Shown piece after piece: positions 16,682-26,700 of a DNA stretch of 64,000 bases. How positions within the stretch are numbered: the stretch's first letter is position 1; every line of letters begins with the position of its first letter. Under the pieces are notes generated by a model that was given only the letters and a program-made list of their open reading frames with translations, was not told the DNA's origin and did not search any database. The position numbers were made by a program, and so were the translations under genes. This stretch comes from Massilia sp. TS11 (lineage in GTDB: Bacteria; Pseudomonadota; Gammaproteobacteria; Burkholderiales; Burkholderiaceae_D), in assembly GCF_022012445.1 (NCBI RefSeq), contig NZ_JAKLTS010000009.1:1-64000 (forward strand), given 5' to 3'.

Positions 16682-17536
16682 TCAGTCCCCTTCGAACTGC
16701 GGTTTTTCGCGCGCCACGAAGGCGTGATAGGCGCGGTGAAAATCGTTGGTGGCCATGCAGATCGCCTGGGCCTGGGCCTCGGCCTCGATGGCTTCGTCGA
16801 CGCCCATATTCCACTCCTGCTGCAGCATCTTCTTGGTCATGCCGTGCGCGAAAGTGGGGCCCTCGGCCAGCATGCGCGCGAATTCCTGGGCGCGCGCCAG
16901 CAGCTGCTCGGATTCAGCCAGGCCGTTGAAGAAGCCCCAGCGCTCACCCTCCTCCCCGCTCATGCTGCGGCCCGTGTACAGCAGTTCGGCCGCGCGGCCC
17001 TGGCCGATCACGCGTGGCAGCAGGCTGCAGGCGCCCATGTCGCAGCCGGCCAGGCCGACGCGCATGAACAAAAAGGCGGTCTTGCTGCGCGCGGTGGCGA
17101 AGCGGATGTCCGATGCCAGCGCCAGGATGGCGCCGGCGCCGGCGCAGACGCCGTCCACGGCCGCCACCAGCGGCTGCGGGCAGGCGCGCATGGCCTTGAC
17201 CAGATCGCCGGTCATGCGCGTGAAGGCCAGCAAGCCAGGCATGTCGAGCCGCGTGAGCGGGCCGATAATGTCGTGCACATCGCCGCCCGAGCAGAAATTC
17301 CCGCCCGCGCCGGTCAGCACCACGGCGTGGATATCCTCGGCATAGGCGAGCGCGCGGAACAGGTCGCGCAGTTCGGCATAGCTGTCGAAGGTCAGCGGAT
17401 TCTTGCGCTCGGGGCGGTTGAGGGTGATCGTGGCCACGCCCTCGGCGGCCTGGTAGTCGAAATGCTGGGGCACATAGCCACTCAGGCTAAGGCGGTTGCC
17501 AGGCAGGCTGTGGGCCTGGCCAGGAAGGTGGCGCAT
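16682..17536 (-). CDS. Enoyl-CoA hydratase/isomerase family protein (284 aa)
   Basis: A crotonase fold: [19 protein letters not shown], oxyanion-hole segment [13 protein letters not shown], then [21 protein letters not shown] and [22 protein letters not shown]. The usual first catalytic Glu position in the AGCDMGA segment is Asp-like or absent, so the reaction may be hydrolysis, isomerisation or C-C cleavage and not simple hydration. An AAGGA site precedes the ATG. It lies directly downstream of the MarR gene in the aryl-CoA operon. Confidence 0.9.
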   Translation of the reverse strand: MRHLPGQAHSLPGNRLSLSGYVPQHFDYQAAEGVATITLNRPERKNPLTFDSYAELRDLFRALAYAEDIHAVVLTGAGGNFCSGGDVHDIIGPLTRLDMPGLLAFTRMTGDLVKAMRACPQPLVAAVDGVCAGAGAILALASDIRFATARSKTAFLFMRVGLAGCDMGACSLLPRVIGQGRAAELLYTGRSMSGEEGERWGFFNGLAESEQLLARAQEFARMLAEGPTFAHGMTKKMLQQEWNMGVDEAIEAEAQAQAICMATNDFHRAYHAFVAREKPQFEGD

Positions 17537-17544
17537 GGCGGTCC

Positions 17545-18072
17545 TTATTTTTCGTCGGTGTCGTTCAGGTGGTTCTTCAGGCGTGACAGCAGCGCAATCA
17601 GCTGGGCCTTCTCGTCGCTGCTCAATTCGCCCAGCAGCTCGCTGATCCAGGCTTCGTGTTCGGCCGCCATCTCGGCGAACACGCGCCGGCCAGCCCCGGT
17701 CAGCTTGACGCTGTAGGCGCGCCGGTCCTTGGGGTCTAGCACGCGCATGACCAGTTTTTCCTGCTCGAGCTGGTCGGTGATGCCGGTGACATTCCCGCCC
17801 GTGACCATCATGCGCTTGGACAGTTCGCCCATGCGCAGGCCATCGGGGAAGCGCTCGAGCTGGGCCATGAGGTCAAAGCGCGGCAGCGTGATGTCGAAGC
17901 GCGCCCGCAGGCGCGAGCGGATCTCGTTTTCGATGCGGGTCGTACACGACAGCATGCGCAGCCAGAGTTTGATCGACTGGCTGGCGTCCTGCGGCAGGCG
18001 GCTTTCCAGGTCCAGCACCTGGGCATCGGCGTCGTTCGGCTTGTGGTCGTCGTCTTTCATTCTCGTTCTCAC
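17545..18072 (-). CDS. MarR family transcriptional regulator of the aryl-CoA operon (175 aa)
   Basis: A winged-helix MarR protein: [24 protein letters not shown] forms the helix-turn-helix entry, then [19 protein letters not shown], and the wing is [15 protein letters not shown]. The start at 18072 overlaps the SDR stop by ATGA; an in-frame ATG at 18060 is an alternative. It is encoded inside the operon, so it probably autoregulates it and senses the aryl-CoA, as known for MarR regulators of such pathways. A palindrome at 22861-22880 upstream of the first gene is its likely operator. Confidence 0.92.
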   Translation of the reverse strand: MRTRMKDDDHKPNDADAQVLDLESRLPQDASQSIKLWLRMLSCTTRIENEIRSRLRARFDITLPRFDLMAQLERFPDGLRMGELSKRMMVTGGNVTGITDQLEQEKLVMRVLDPKDRRAYSVKLTGAGRRVFAEMAAEHEAWISELLGELSSDEKAQLIALLSRLKNHLNDTDEK

Positions 18073-18827
18073 ATGACTTCACCGCCGGCGACGGCGATGG
18101 ACTGGCCGTTGATGGCGGCCGCGGCGTCCTGGCACAGCCACAGGACGGTGTGGGCGACTTCGTCCGGGGTGACGAGGCGCTGTTGCGGGTTGGCGGCGGC
18201 CAGACTGGCGCGCGCCTGTTCGGTCGTGCGGCCGGTCGTCTGCACGATATTCGCGACCGCCTCGGCCACGATGGCGGTGTCGGTAAAGCCGGGACAGACC
18301 GCGTTCACGGTCACGCCCTGGGCCGCCACTTCGAGCGCCAGCGCGCGCGTCAGGCCGACCACGCCGTGCTTGGCGGCGCAGTAGGCGGCCACGTAGCGGT
18401 AGCCGGTCAGTCCGGCCGTCGAGGCGATATTCACGATCCGACCCCAGCCCGCCGCCAGCATGCCGGGCAAGGCCGCCTGGCTGCAGTGGAACACGCCGCC
18501 GAGGTTCACATCGAGCATGCGCTGCCACAGCGCGCCATCGGTCTTCAGAAACGGGGCCGATGCGGCTTGGCCGGCGTTATTCACCAGGATGTCGATGCGG
18601 CCGCTGCGCTCTGCGGCGGCGGCCAGCGCGGCCTGCACGGCAGGGGGGTCGCTGACGTCGCAGCACACCCAGCCCATGCTGGCCCCGGCCGCCGCCTGCA
18701 GGGCCGTCGCGTTTCGTCCGGCCAGGGTCACCTGTGCGCCGGCCGCGTGCAGGGCCTGCGCGCAGGCCAGACCGATGCCGGTGGCGCCACCGGTCACGAA
18801 CGCGTGTTTGCCCGCGAGACTGGCCAT
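18069..18827 (-). CDS. SDR family 3-hydroxyacyl-CoA-type dehydrogenase (252 aa)
   Basis: A classical short-chain dehydrogenase: NAD(P) motif TGGATGIG near residue 13, NNAG near 87, catalytic Ser in NIASTAGLTG and YxxxK in YCAAKHG. The C-terminus has a PEEV-like TPDEVAHTVLWLCQD and ends in GGEVM. In this operon it would oxidise the 3-hydroxyacyl-CoA made after hydration. It lies 3 nt after the monooxygenase/reductase stop and overlaps the MarR start. Confidence 0.92.
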   Translation of the reverse strand: MASLAGKHAFVTGGATGIGLACAQALHAAGAQVTLAGRNATALQAAAGASMGWVCCDVSDPPAVQAALAAAAERSGRIDILVNNAGQAASAPFLKTDGALWQRMLDVNLGGVFHCSQAALPGMLAAGWGRIVNIASTAGLTGYRYVAAYCAAKHGVVGLTRALALEVAAQGVTVNAVCPGFTDTAIVAEAVANIVQTTGRTTEQARASLAAANPQQRLVTPDEVAHTVLWLCQDAAAAINGQSIAVAGGEVM

Positions 18828-18830
18828 GCG

Positions 18831-21185
18831 CTAGCCCTCCAGCAGGCGCGCGGCCCGCTGTTGCGGCGATTCGCCCGTGGCGCCAAGCGCGCGCTCGCGC
18901 GCCAGGTTGCGCTCGAGCTGCTGCTTGCCGGCGCGGTAGGGTTTGGGCCAGGGCACCGCCGTGACGCCGATGCGGGCGGCCTCCATCAGGGTCCAGGCCG
19001 GGTTGGCCAGATGCGGGCGGCCCACGGCGCACAGGTCGGCGCGGCCGGCGGCGATGATGCTGTTGGCGTGGTCGGCCTCGTAGATGGCGCCGACAGCGAT
19101 GGTCGGAATGCCCGCCTCATTGCGCACGCGGTCGGCGAACGGGGTCTGGAACATGCGCCCGTACACGGGCTGCTCACGCTTGCTGACCTGGCCCGAGGAG
19201 CAGTCGATCAGGTCCGCCCCGGCGGCCTTGAACAGGCGCGCGATCTGCACCGCGTCGGCCGGCGTGATGCCGCCCTCGACCCAGTCGTGCGCCGAAATGC
19301 GCACGCTGATCGGCTTCTCGTGCGGCCAGACGGCGCGGATCGCACGGAACACGCGCAGCGGATAGCGGCAGCGGTTTTCCAGGCTGCCGCCATAGTCGTC
19401 GTCGCGCTGATTGGTCAGCGGCGAGATGAAGGACGACAGCAGATAGCCGTGCGCGCAGTGCAGCTCCAGCCAGTCGAAACCGGCGGCATCGGCCGCGCGC
19501 GCGGCGCGCACGAAGTCGGCCTCGATGCGCTCCAGATCGTCCAACGTGGCGGCACGCGCCTGCTGCGACACGCCTTCCAGATAGCGTTGCGGGCTGGCCG
19601 AGACCAGCGGCCAGCCGCCCTGCGCGAGCGGCTGGTCGATCCCTTCCCACATGACGCGGGTCGCGCCCTTGGCGCCCGCATGGCCAAGCTGCACGCCGAT
19701 GGCGGCGTCGCTGTGCGCGTGCACATAGTCGGTGATGCGGCGCCAGGCCGTCACGTGCTCGGGAAGGTACAGGCCCGGGCAGGCCGGCGTGATGCGGGCG
19801 TCGGCCGAGACGCAGGTCATCTCCGCCATCACCAGCGCGGCGCCGCCCAGCGCACGCGCGCCCAGGTGCACGAGATGATAGTCGCCGACGCAGCCGTCCA
19901 CGGCCGAATACTGGGCCATCGGCGAGACCACGATGCGGTTCTTCAGGGTCAGGCCGCGCACTTTGTAGGGCGTGAACATCGGCGGCAGCGCCGGCCCGGG
20001 CGGCAGTGCCACTCCGGCCTGGGCGCAGGCGCGCGCGGCGAACCAGTGCTCGAAGCGGGCCACGTAGCCAGCATCGCGCAGGCGCAGATTCTCGTGCGAG
20101 ATGCGCTGGCTGCGCGTCAGCATCGCATACGCGAACTGTTCGGCTTCCAGGGCCGTGTAGCGCGCCACGTTCTCGAACCACTCCATCGAATTGCGCGCGG
20201 CGCTCTGAATTTTCAACACCTCGACGGCGCGCGTCTCCTCGTAGGCGGCCAGCGCGGCGGCCAGATCGGGATGGGCGGCGCAGCAGCGCGCCAGTTCTAT
20301 CGCATCTTCCAGCGCCAGCTTGGTGCCCGAGCCGATCGAGAAATGCGCTGTGTGGGCGGCGTCGCCCATCAGCACCACGGGCCTGCCGTCCTGCCAGTGC
20401 ACCCAGCGCTGGCAGACGATGCGCGGGAAGGCGATCCAGATGGCCGAGCCGCGCAGATGGCTGGCATTCGACAGCAGCGCATGGCCGTCGAGGTGTTCGG
20501 CGAACAGCTGCTCGCAGAAGGCGATGCCCTCCTCCTGGCTCATGGCCTCGAGGCCGGCGGCGCGCCAGACTTCCTCCGGCGTCTCGACGATGAAGGTCGA
20601 CGTCTCGCCGTCGTACTGGTAGATGTGAGCCTGGAACCAGCCGAACGGGGTCTCCTTGAAGACGAAGGTGAAGGCCTCGAATTTCTTCTTCGTGCCGAGC
20701 CAGACGAAGCGGCAGCGCCGCGTTTCGACCTCGGGCCGGTAGCTGTCCGCGTAGCGCTTGCGGATACGGCTGTTCAGGCCATCGGAGGCGATCACCAGAT
20801 CGGCATCGTAGGCCAGTTCGTCGTCGACCTCGGTCTCGAATTGCAGACGCACGCCGAGCTCCTCGCAGCGCGCCTGCAGGATGTTCAGCAGGCGCTTGCG
20901 GCCGATGCCGCAGAAGCCATGCCCGCCCGAGCGCACTTGCGCGCCGCGGTAGAAAACGTCGATATCGTCCCAGTGGTTGAAGGCCTGCAGAATCTGGCGC
21001 GCGGTTGGCGCATCGGCCTGCACCAGATTGCCCAGGGTCTGGTCGGAGAACACCACGCCCCAGCCGAAGGTATCGTAGGGGCGGTTGCGCTCGATGACTG
21101 TGATCTCGTGGGCCGGGTCCTGCTGCTTCATCAGCAGGGCGAAATACAGGCCGGCCGGGCCGCCGCCGATGCAGACGATCTTCAT
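18831..21185 (-). CDS. Bifunctional aryl-CoA flavin monooxygenase/NADH:flavin reductase (784 aa)
   Basis: A two-domain fusion. Residues 1-390 are an FAD monooxygenase: [14 protein letters not shown] at the N-terminus, and [22 protein letters not shown] near residue 280. Residues about 395-775 are an Old-Yellow-Enzyme-like FMN reductase: [46 protein letters not shown]. This order is that of 2-aminobenzoyl-CoA monooxygenase/reductase and of proteins annotated as salicylyl-CoA 5-hydroxylase/oxidoreductase. It hydroxylates and then reduces the aromatic ring as a CoA thioester. The start at 21185 overlaps the ligase stop by 4 nt; a longer frame upstream is only shadow coding. Confidence 0.93.
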   Translation of the reverse strand: MKIVCIGGGPAGLYFALLMKQQDPAHEITVIERNRPYDTFGWGVVFSDQTLGNLVQADAPTARQILQAFNHWDDIDVFYRGAQVRSGGHGFCGIGRKRLLNILQARCEELGVRLQFETEVDDELAYDADLVIASDGLNSRIRKRYADSYRPEVETRRCRFVWLGTKKKFEAFTFVFKETPFGWFQAHIYQYDGETSTFIVETPEEVWRAAGLEAMSQEEGIAFCEQLFAEHLDGHALLSNASHLRGSAIWIAFPRIVCQRWVHWQDGRPVVLMGDAAHTAHFSIGSGTKLALEDAIELARCCAAHPDLAAALAAYEETRAVEVLKIQSAARNSMEWFENVARYTALEAEQFAYAMLTRSQRISHENLRLRDAGYVARFEHWFAARACAQAGVALPPGPALPPMFTPYKVRGLTLKNRIVVSPMAQYSAVDGCVGDYHLVHLGARALGGAALVMAEMTCVSADARITPACPGLYLPEHVTAWRRITDYVHAHSDAAIGVQLGHAGAKGATRVMWEGIDQPLAQGGWPLVSASPQRYLEGVSQQARAATLDDLERIEADFVRAARAADAAGFDWLELHCAHGYLLSSFISPLTNQRDDDYGGSLENRCRYPLRVFRAIRAVWPHEKPISVRISAHDWVEGGITPADAVQIARLFKAAGADLIDCSSGQVSKREQPVYGRMFQTPFADRVRNEAGIPTIAVGAIYEADHANSIIAAGRADLCAVGRPHLANPAWTLMEAARIGVTAVPWPKPYRAGKQQLERNLARERALGATGESPQQRAARLLEG

Positions 21186-22807
21186 GCCTGCCCCGTGCGC
21201 AGCTTGAAGCGCTGCAGCTTGCCGGTCTCGGTGCGCGGCAGGCTCGCATGGAAGGCGATCGCGCGCGGGTATTTGTAGGGCGCGATCGCCTGCTTCACGA
21301 AGTCCTGCAGGGTCTGGACCATGGCGGCGTCGCCGGTGAAGCCGGGTTTGAGCACGATATGCGCCTGCACGATCTGGCCGCGCTCCTCGTCCGGCTGGCC
21401 GACCACGCCGCATTCGGCCACGGCCGGATGGCGCAGCAGCACGTCCTCGACCTCGGCCCCGGCGATGTTGTAGCCGGCCGAGATGATCATGTCGTCGGTG
21501 CGGGCGCGGTAGTAGAAGTAGCCGTCGGCGTCCATTTCGTAGGCGTCGCCGGTGAGGTTCCAGCCATCGACCACGTAGTCGCGCTGGCGTTCGTCGGCCA
21601 GGTAGCGGCAGCCGGTCGGGCCTTTCACGGCCAGCCGTCCGACCACGCCCGGGCCGACCGGGCGGCCCGCCATATCGAGCACGCAGGCCTGGTAGCCGGG
21701 CACCGGCTTGCCGGTGGCGCCCGGACGGATGTCGGCGCCGGCGGCCGAGATGAAGATGTGCAGCAGTTCGGTCGCGCCGATCCCGTCGATCATCTGGAGG
21801 CCGGTGGCGGCCTGCCAGGCTTCGCGCACGGCCAGCGGCAGCGCTTCGCCGGCCGATACGGTCTGCTGCAGGCTGCGCAGATCGTGGCCGGCGGCCAGCG
21901 CCGCCATCTGGCGGTAGAAGGTGGGCGCGGTGAAGCAGATGGTGGCGCGGTGGCGCGCAATGGCGGCCAGCAGGCCCTCGGGCGTGAGCTTTTCGAGCAG
22001 CACGCCGGCGCCGCCCACGCGCAGCGGGAACAGCAGCAGGCCGCCAAGGCCGAAGGTAAAGGCCAGCGGCGGCGTACCGATGAAGATGTCGTCGCCGCTG
22101 CTGCGCAGCGTGTAACGCGGGAAGCAGTCGCAGATGGCCAGCACGTCGCGGTGAAAATGCATGGTCCCTTTCGGGATGCCGGTGGTGCCCGAGGTGAAGC
22201 TGATCAGGCAAACGTCGTCGGCCGCCGTGTCGCAGGCCGTGAACGCCGCCTCCTGCGCGCCCATGCGCGCTTCCAGCCCGTCCGGCGCGCTGCCGCCGAA
22301 GCACAGCACGGGTGGGCAGTCGGGGATGCCCTCGAGCTCCGCGCTCAGGCTGGCCGCGCACAGCACCGCATTCACGCGCGCCTTGCCGATGATGACCCCG
22401 AGTTCGCGCGCGCGCAGCAGCGGCATGGTCGGCACGGCGATCAGGCCGGCCTTGAGCACGGCCAGAATACAGGCCGCCATCATCGGCGTGTTCGCGCCGC
22501 GCAGCAGCACGCGCTGGCCCGGCACCAGGCCAAGGTCGCGCACCAGCACCTGGCAGATGCGGTCGACGCGCGCCTGCAGCTCGGCATAGCTGAGGGTCTC
22601 GTGTTCGCCGATCAGGGCCGTGCGCGCGCCCTGCCCGCGCGCCACGGCGGCGTCGAGCAGCTCGCGCACGCAGTTCAGGCGGGCCGGATAGGCCAGTTCG
22701 GGCAGATCGAAGCGCAATTCCGGCCACTGCGCGGGCGGCGGCAGGTGGTCACGGGCAAAGCTGTCCTGATGGGCCGATATGCCCAGGACCGGGGTCTGTC
22801 GTGTCAT
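21182..22807 (-). CDS. Benzoate-CoA ligase family enzyme, probably 2-aminobenzoate-CoA ligase (541 aa)
   Basis: An adenylate-forming acyl-CoA synthetase: P-loop [26 protein letters not shown] as in benzoate-CoA ligases, hinge region [19 protein letters not shown], and catalytic Lys in [11 protein letters not shown] near the C-terminus. It activates the aromatic acid with ATP and CoA, the first step of the pathway and the first gene of the operon. Substrate choice between 2-aminobenzoate, salicylate and benzoate cannot be read from sequence alone. The Rid gene and the ring monooxygenase/reductase favour 2-aminobenzoate. Confidence 0.92.
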   Translation of the reverse strand: MTRQTPVLGISAHQDSFARDHLPPPAQWPELRFDLPELAYPARLNCVRELLDAAVARGQGARTALIGEHETLSYAELQARVDRICQVLVRDLGLVPGQRVLLRGANTPMMAACILAVLKAGLIAVPTMPLLRARELGVIIGKARVNAVLCAASLSAELEGIPDCPPVLCFGGSAPDGLEARMGAQEAAFTACDTAADDVCLISFTSGTTGIPKGTMHFHRDVLAICDCFPRYTLRSSGDDIFIGTPPLAFTFGLGGLLLFPLRVGGAGVLLEKLTPEGLLAAIARHRATICFTAPTFYRQMAALAAGHDLRSLQQTVSAGEALPLAVREAWQAATGLQMIDGIGATELLHIFISAAGADIRPGATGKPVPGYQACVLDMAGRPVGPGVVGRLAVKGPTGCRYLADERQRDYVVDGWNLTGDAYEMDADGYFYYRARTDDMIISAGYNIAGAEVEDVLLRHPAVAECGVVGQPDEERGQIVQAHIVLKPGFTGDAAMVQTLQDFVKQAIAPYKYPRAIAFHASLPRTETGKLQRFKLRTGQA

Positions 22808-22860
22808 GGTCGCCTTTGTGAAGTTCGCGCGGGACAGTGGCAGGAACTTTAAATCTAAAC

Positions 22861-22880
22861 AATCACGGCATCAAGTGATT
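22861..22880 (-). promoter_or_regulatory. Candidate MarR operator upstream of the aryl-CoA operon
   Basis: A perfect 6-bp inverted repeat, AATCAC-N8-GTGATT, lies 54-73 nt upstream of the ligase start in an AT-rich stretch. MarR proteins bind short palindromes of this size, and the operon encodes a MarR protein. Assignment is by position and symmetry only. Confidence 0.55.
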
Positions 22881-22922
22881 TATCGAGGCGAATTGCGCTG
22901 ACGCAAGCCAGCTGTGCGGGGA

Positions 22923-23633
22923 TCAGGAGGCCTGGCGCAGGCGGCGCGTCAGTTCGGCCTGGTGGAGGACGGCGCCGATGGCGTCGGCCAGGGCCGCGTG
23001 CAGGCTGTCGGTGGTCAGCGCCGCCCCCTGCAGGGCCTCGAGGCGCGCGGCCATGCCGGCCAGACCGAGGGTGCGGCAGCCGTCGCGCAGGCGCAGCAGC
23101 TGCTGCTCTGCCGCGCCCCGTTCGCCGCGCGCCAGCAGGCTGTCGATGGCGCCGCCGGCGGCGGTCAGCTGGGCCTGAAAGCCGCCCAGATAGGCCAGCA
23201 GCTGCTCGCTGCTGATGCCCAGCCGCGCGACCGTGTCGAGCGGCGCCTCGGCCGCGGCGTCGGGCGCGCCACCGGACAGCGCGGCCAGATGCACGCGCAC
23301 CTGCTCGGCCTCGAAGGGTTTGACGATGTAGCCGTTGGCGCCGCAGTCGCTGGCCTGGTGCACGGTATCGGCATCGGTGGCCGAGGACACCAGCACAAAC
23401 GGGGTGGCGCGCAGGTCGGCGTCGGCCTTGACACGCTGCAGCAGGTCCATGCCCGACAGGCGCGGCATGCGCAGGTCGCAGAACAGGATGGCCGGGCGCA
23501 GACCGCCTTCGAGCTGCTCCCAGGCCGCCTGGCCGTCTTCCGCTTCGTGGATTTCGAAGTCGCCGCAACTGTCGATCAGGTGCATCAGCACCATGCGCGA
23601 GACTACGTCATCGTCGACCACCAGAACTTTCAT
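22923..23633 (-). CDS. Response regulator with degenerate HPt-like C-terminal domain (236 aa)
   Basis: Residues 1-120 are a receiver domain: acidic pair DDD at 7-9, phospho-acceptor Asp53 in FCDLRMPRLSG, Ser/Thr switch in VSSATDADT, and Lys in VKPFEAEQ. Residues about 135-230 form a helical bundle (LGISSEQLLAYLGGF, LLRLRDGCRTLGLAGMAARLE) resembling an HPt domain. The His of the HxLKG motif is replaced by Arg (RLRDG), so phosphotransfer from this domain is unlikely. It lies just downstream of the hybrid kinase and is a paralogue of the regulator at 28628-29353. No DNA-binding domain is present. Confidence 0.88.
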   Translation of the reverse strand: MKVLVVDDDVVSRMVLMHLIDSCGDFEIHEAEDGQAAWEQLEGGLRPAILFCDLRMPRLSGMDLLQRVKADADLRATPFVLVSSATDADTVHQASDCGANGYIVKPFEAEQVRVHLAALSGGAPDAAAEAPLDTVARLGISSEQLLAYLGGFQAQLTAAGGAIDSLLARGERGAAEQQLLRLRDGCRTLGLAGMAARLEALQGAALTTDSLHAALADAIGAVLHQAELTRRLRQAS

Positions 23634-23734
23634 GCGCCAACACGCCTTGGAATCATATGGAAATGACTGAATATTAACAAAAAGCCTGCCATTTCGACAT
23701 TAAATTCCGTAGTTTTTTTACATCGTGCACACAG

Positions 23735-26700
23735 TCAGTCGGTTTCATCGACCACCGGCATATAGGCCTGCAGCAGCCGCTTCAGGCGCGGCAAGGCGCC
23801 CTGGATCACGCCCCAGCGCTCGTCGTCGGCGGCCTTTTCCAGCTCGCTGCACAGGTGGTGCAGGTCGGGCTCGTCGAGATAGGCGGCGCTGCCCTTCATC
23901 CCGTGCAGCACGCGCCCGGCGCTGTCGTTGTCGAGCCGGCCGATGGCCGCTTCCAGCTCGGCCAGACGGGCCGGCAGGTCGGCCGAAAAGGCCGTGCGCA
24001 TGCGCGCGCGCAGGGCCGCGCTGCGTTCCTGCTCGGCCGCGCTGTCCTCGGCCAACGGCGCCGTGTCGACCCCGAACATGGCGTCCAGCTCGCGCATGCT
24101 GGGCGTGCGCCCGGCCACAAACCCCATCGGGCTCAGGCCCAGGCCGCGCGCCAGCTGGCGCGCGATCGCGCGGCTCAGAATCAGGTGCAGGGCCGCCTCG
24201 TCGATCGGCTTGGTCAGGAAGTCGTCCATGCCGGCCGCCAGGTAGCGCTGGCGGTCCTCCTCGCTGGCATTGGCGGTCAGGGCCACGATCATCAGCTCGG
24301 CATCGAGCACCGGCTGGCCGGACGGGCCGCCGCTGCGGATCAGGCGCGTGGCCGTCACCCCGTCCATCTCGGGCATGCGTCCGTCCATCAGAATCAGGTC
24401 GTAGCGCGTGCGCGCGCAGGCCTGCACGGCCAGCAGGCCGTTATCGGCGATGTCGACCTGGTGGCCGAGCTCCTCCAGCAGCATGCGGATGATGATCTGG
24501 TTGGTCGGGAAGTCCTCGGCGCACAGCACGCGCAGGCGGTGGCTGTGCGGCTCGCGCGGCTGCTGTCCGGCCAGCGGCGGCGCCACCCCGGTCGGCAGCG
24601 GCAGCGTGAAGCTGAACATCGAGCCCTGCCCTTCGGCGCTGCGCACCTGGATCTCGCCGCCCATCAGCTCGACCAGCTGGCGGCAGATGGCCAGCCCGAG
24701 GCCGGTGCCGCCGTAACGGCGGGTGGTGGTGGCGTCGGCCTGCTCGAATTTCTGGAACAGGCGGGACAGCGCCTCCGGCCGGATGCCGATGCCGCTGTCC
24801 TGCACCGCAAAGCAGATCTGGTTCAGGCCGGCCGGCGTCGGCACGGGCGCGCGCGTGACGCTGATCTTGACGAAGCCCTGGTTGGTGAATTTGAAGGCAT
24901 TGCCGACCAGGTTGACCAGCACCTGGCGCAGGCGGGTCGGGTCGCCGACCACAAACTGCGGCAGATCGGGCGCCAGATCGACGATGAACTCCAGGCTCTG
25001 CGACAGGGCCTGCTCCTCGAACAGGCTGATCACGTTTTCCAGGGTCTGGATCAGGGAGAAGTCGATGTTCTCGATACTCAGCTTGCCGGCCTCGATCTTG
25101 GAGAAGTCGAGCAGGTCATTGATGATCGCCAGCAGCGACTGGGCATTGATCTGGCCGCGCTCGATCTGCTGGCGCGTGGTCGGCGCCAGGCTGGCGTCGC
25201 GCAGCGCGAAGCCGAGCATGCCGATCACGCCGGCCAGCGGGGTGCGCATCTCGTGGCTCATATTCGCCAGGAACTCGGACTTCTGGCGCGTCGCATCCTC
25301 GGCGCGCTGCTTGGCCAGGCGCAGGCGCTCCTCGTTCTCCTGCAGCGCGGTATTGGCCAGGGCCAGTTCCTCGGTGCGCTGGCGGATCTGCTTTTCCTGC
25401 TCGAGCAGGCGCTCCTCGTTGTCGGCCAGCTGCTGGTAGGCGCGCGCGTTGTCGAGGGCGATGGCGGCGTGCGCGGCCAGGGTCAGCAGCATGTCCATGT
25501 GCACGCGCCGGTAGGCCTGCTTCTCCACGCTCTGCACGCACAGCACGCCCATCACGCGCTCCTTGACGATCAGCGGCGCATACAGCATCGAGGCCGGCAG
25601 CTGCGGGCGGCTGCCGTCGACCAGCTCGGTCATGGTCAGGGTCTCGATCCCTTCCGGCCCGATGTAGTTGTGGTACTCGGCGTCGATGTCGTTGATGAAG
25701 ATCTCGCGCCGCTGGTTCAGGCACCAGACGGCGAACTGGTTGGGGTCGTCGAGCGAGCGCGAATACGGCCGGCTGCGCACGCCCTGCTCCATCGAGAACG
25801 GGAAATCGATGCAGTTGGCCTCGGGCTGGTAGATGCCGATGCCGAAAATGCGCGCATCCATCAGGTGGTGCACATGGCGGTAGACCGTCATCATGATGGT
25901 CTCCATGTCGAGCGTGGCGGTCATCTCGCGCCCGATCTCGGACAGGGTCGCGATATTGCGCTGCGCCTGTTCGACGCGGTCCTTCTGGCGCTCCACCTCC
26001 TCTTTCTGGCGTTCGGCCTCGAGGCGCCCTTCGACCGCCTCGGCGCGCTGCTTTTCCAGCTCGCTGGTCTGCAGCTCGAGGCGGCGGTTCTGCTGTTCGA
26101 TCTCGGTCACGCGCTCGCGCACCTGCTGTTCGAGCATGGCCTTCTGGCGGCGCAGGCCGAGCACGCGCATGCGGTAGCCGCCGTACACGCCGCCCAGCAC
26201 CAGGCTGGCCGCCAGCAGGCGGAACCACCAGGTCTTCCAGAACGGCGGCCGGATCACGATCTCCAGCGTGGCCGCGCGCGCGCTCCACACGCCGTCCTTG
26301 TTGGCCGCCTTGACCATGAAGGTGTAGCTGCCCGGGTCGAGATTGGTGTAGGTGGCGAAGCGCTTGCTGGCGTCGGTGGTGACCCAGGTCTCGTCGAAGC
26401 CCTTGAGCTGGTAGGCGAAGCGGTTGCGCTGCGGGGCCGCGTAGTGCAGGGCCGAGAATTCGAGCGAGAACACGGAGTCGGTCGCCTCCAGCGTCAGGCT
26501 GCTGGCGTTCTCGATGGCCGTCTTCAGCAGGCCGGGACGGGCCAGGCCGACCGACTTGTTAAACACCTGGAAGTCGGTGATCACGGCGCGCGGCGCGATC
26601 TGGTTATCGGTAATCGACTCCGGAATGAAGGCCGTCATGCCATTGAAGCCGCCGAAGTACAGACTGCCGTCGCTGGCGCGGGCGGCGGCGCCGTCGAAAT

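Noticed and set aside
18150..21278. A 1042-codon plus-strand open frame opposite the SDR and monooxygenase/reductase genes
   Set aside because: It is antisense to genes with clear catalytic motifs, is rich in Arg, Ala, Gly and His as expected from a GC-rich shadow frame, and has no domain signal.
18831..22727. A single 1298-residue protein covering ligase and monooxygenase regions
   Set aside because: The first part of the open frame is the wrong frame of the ligase gene. The true start of the fusion enzyme is the ATG at 21185, overlapping the ligase stop.
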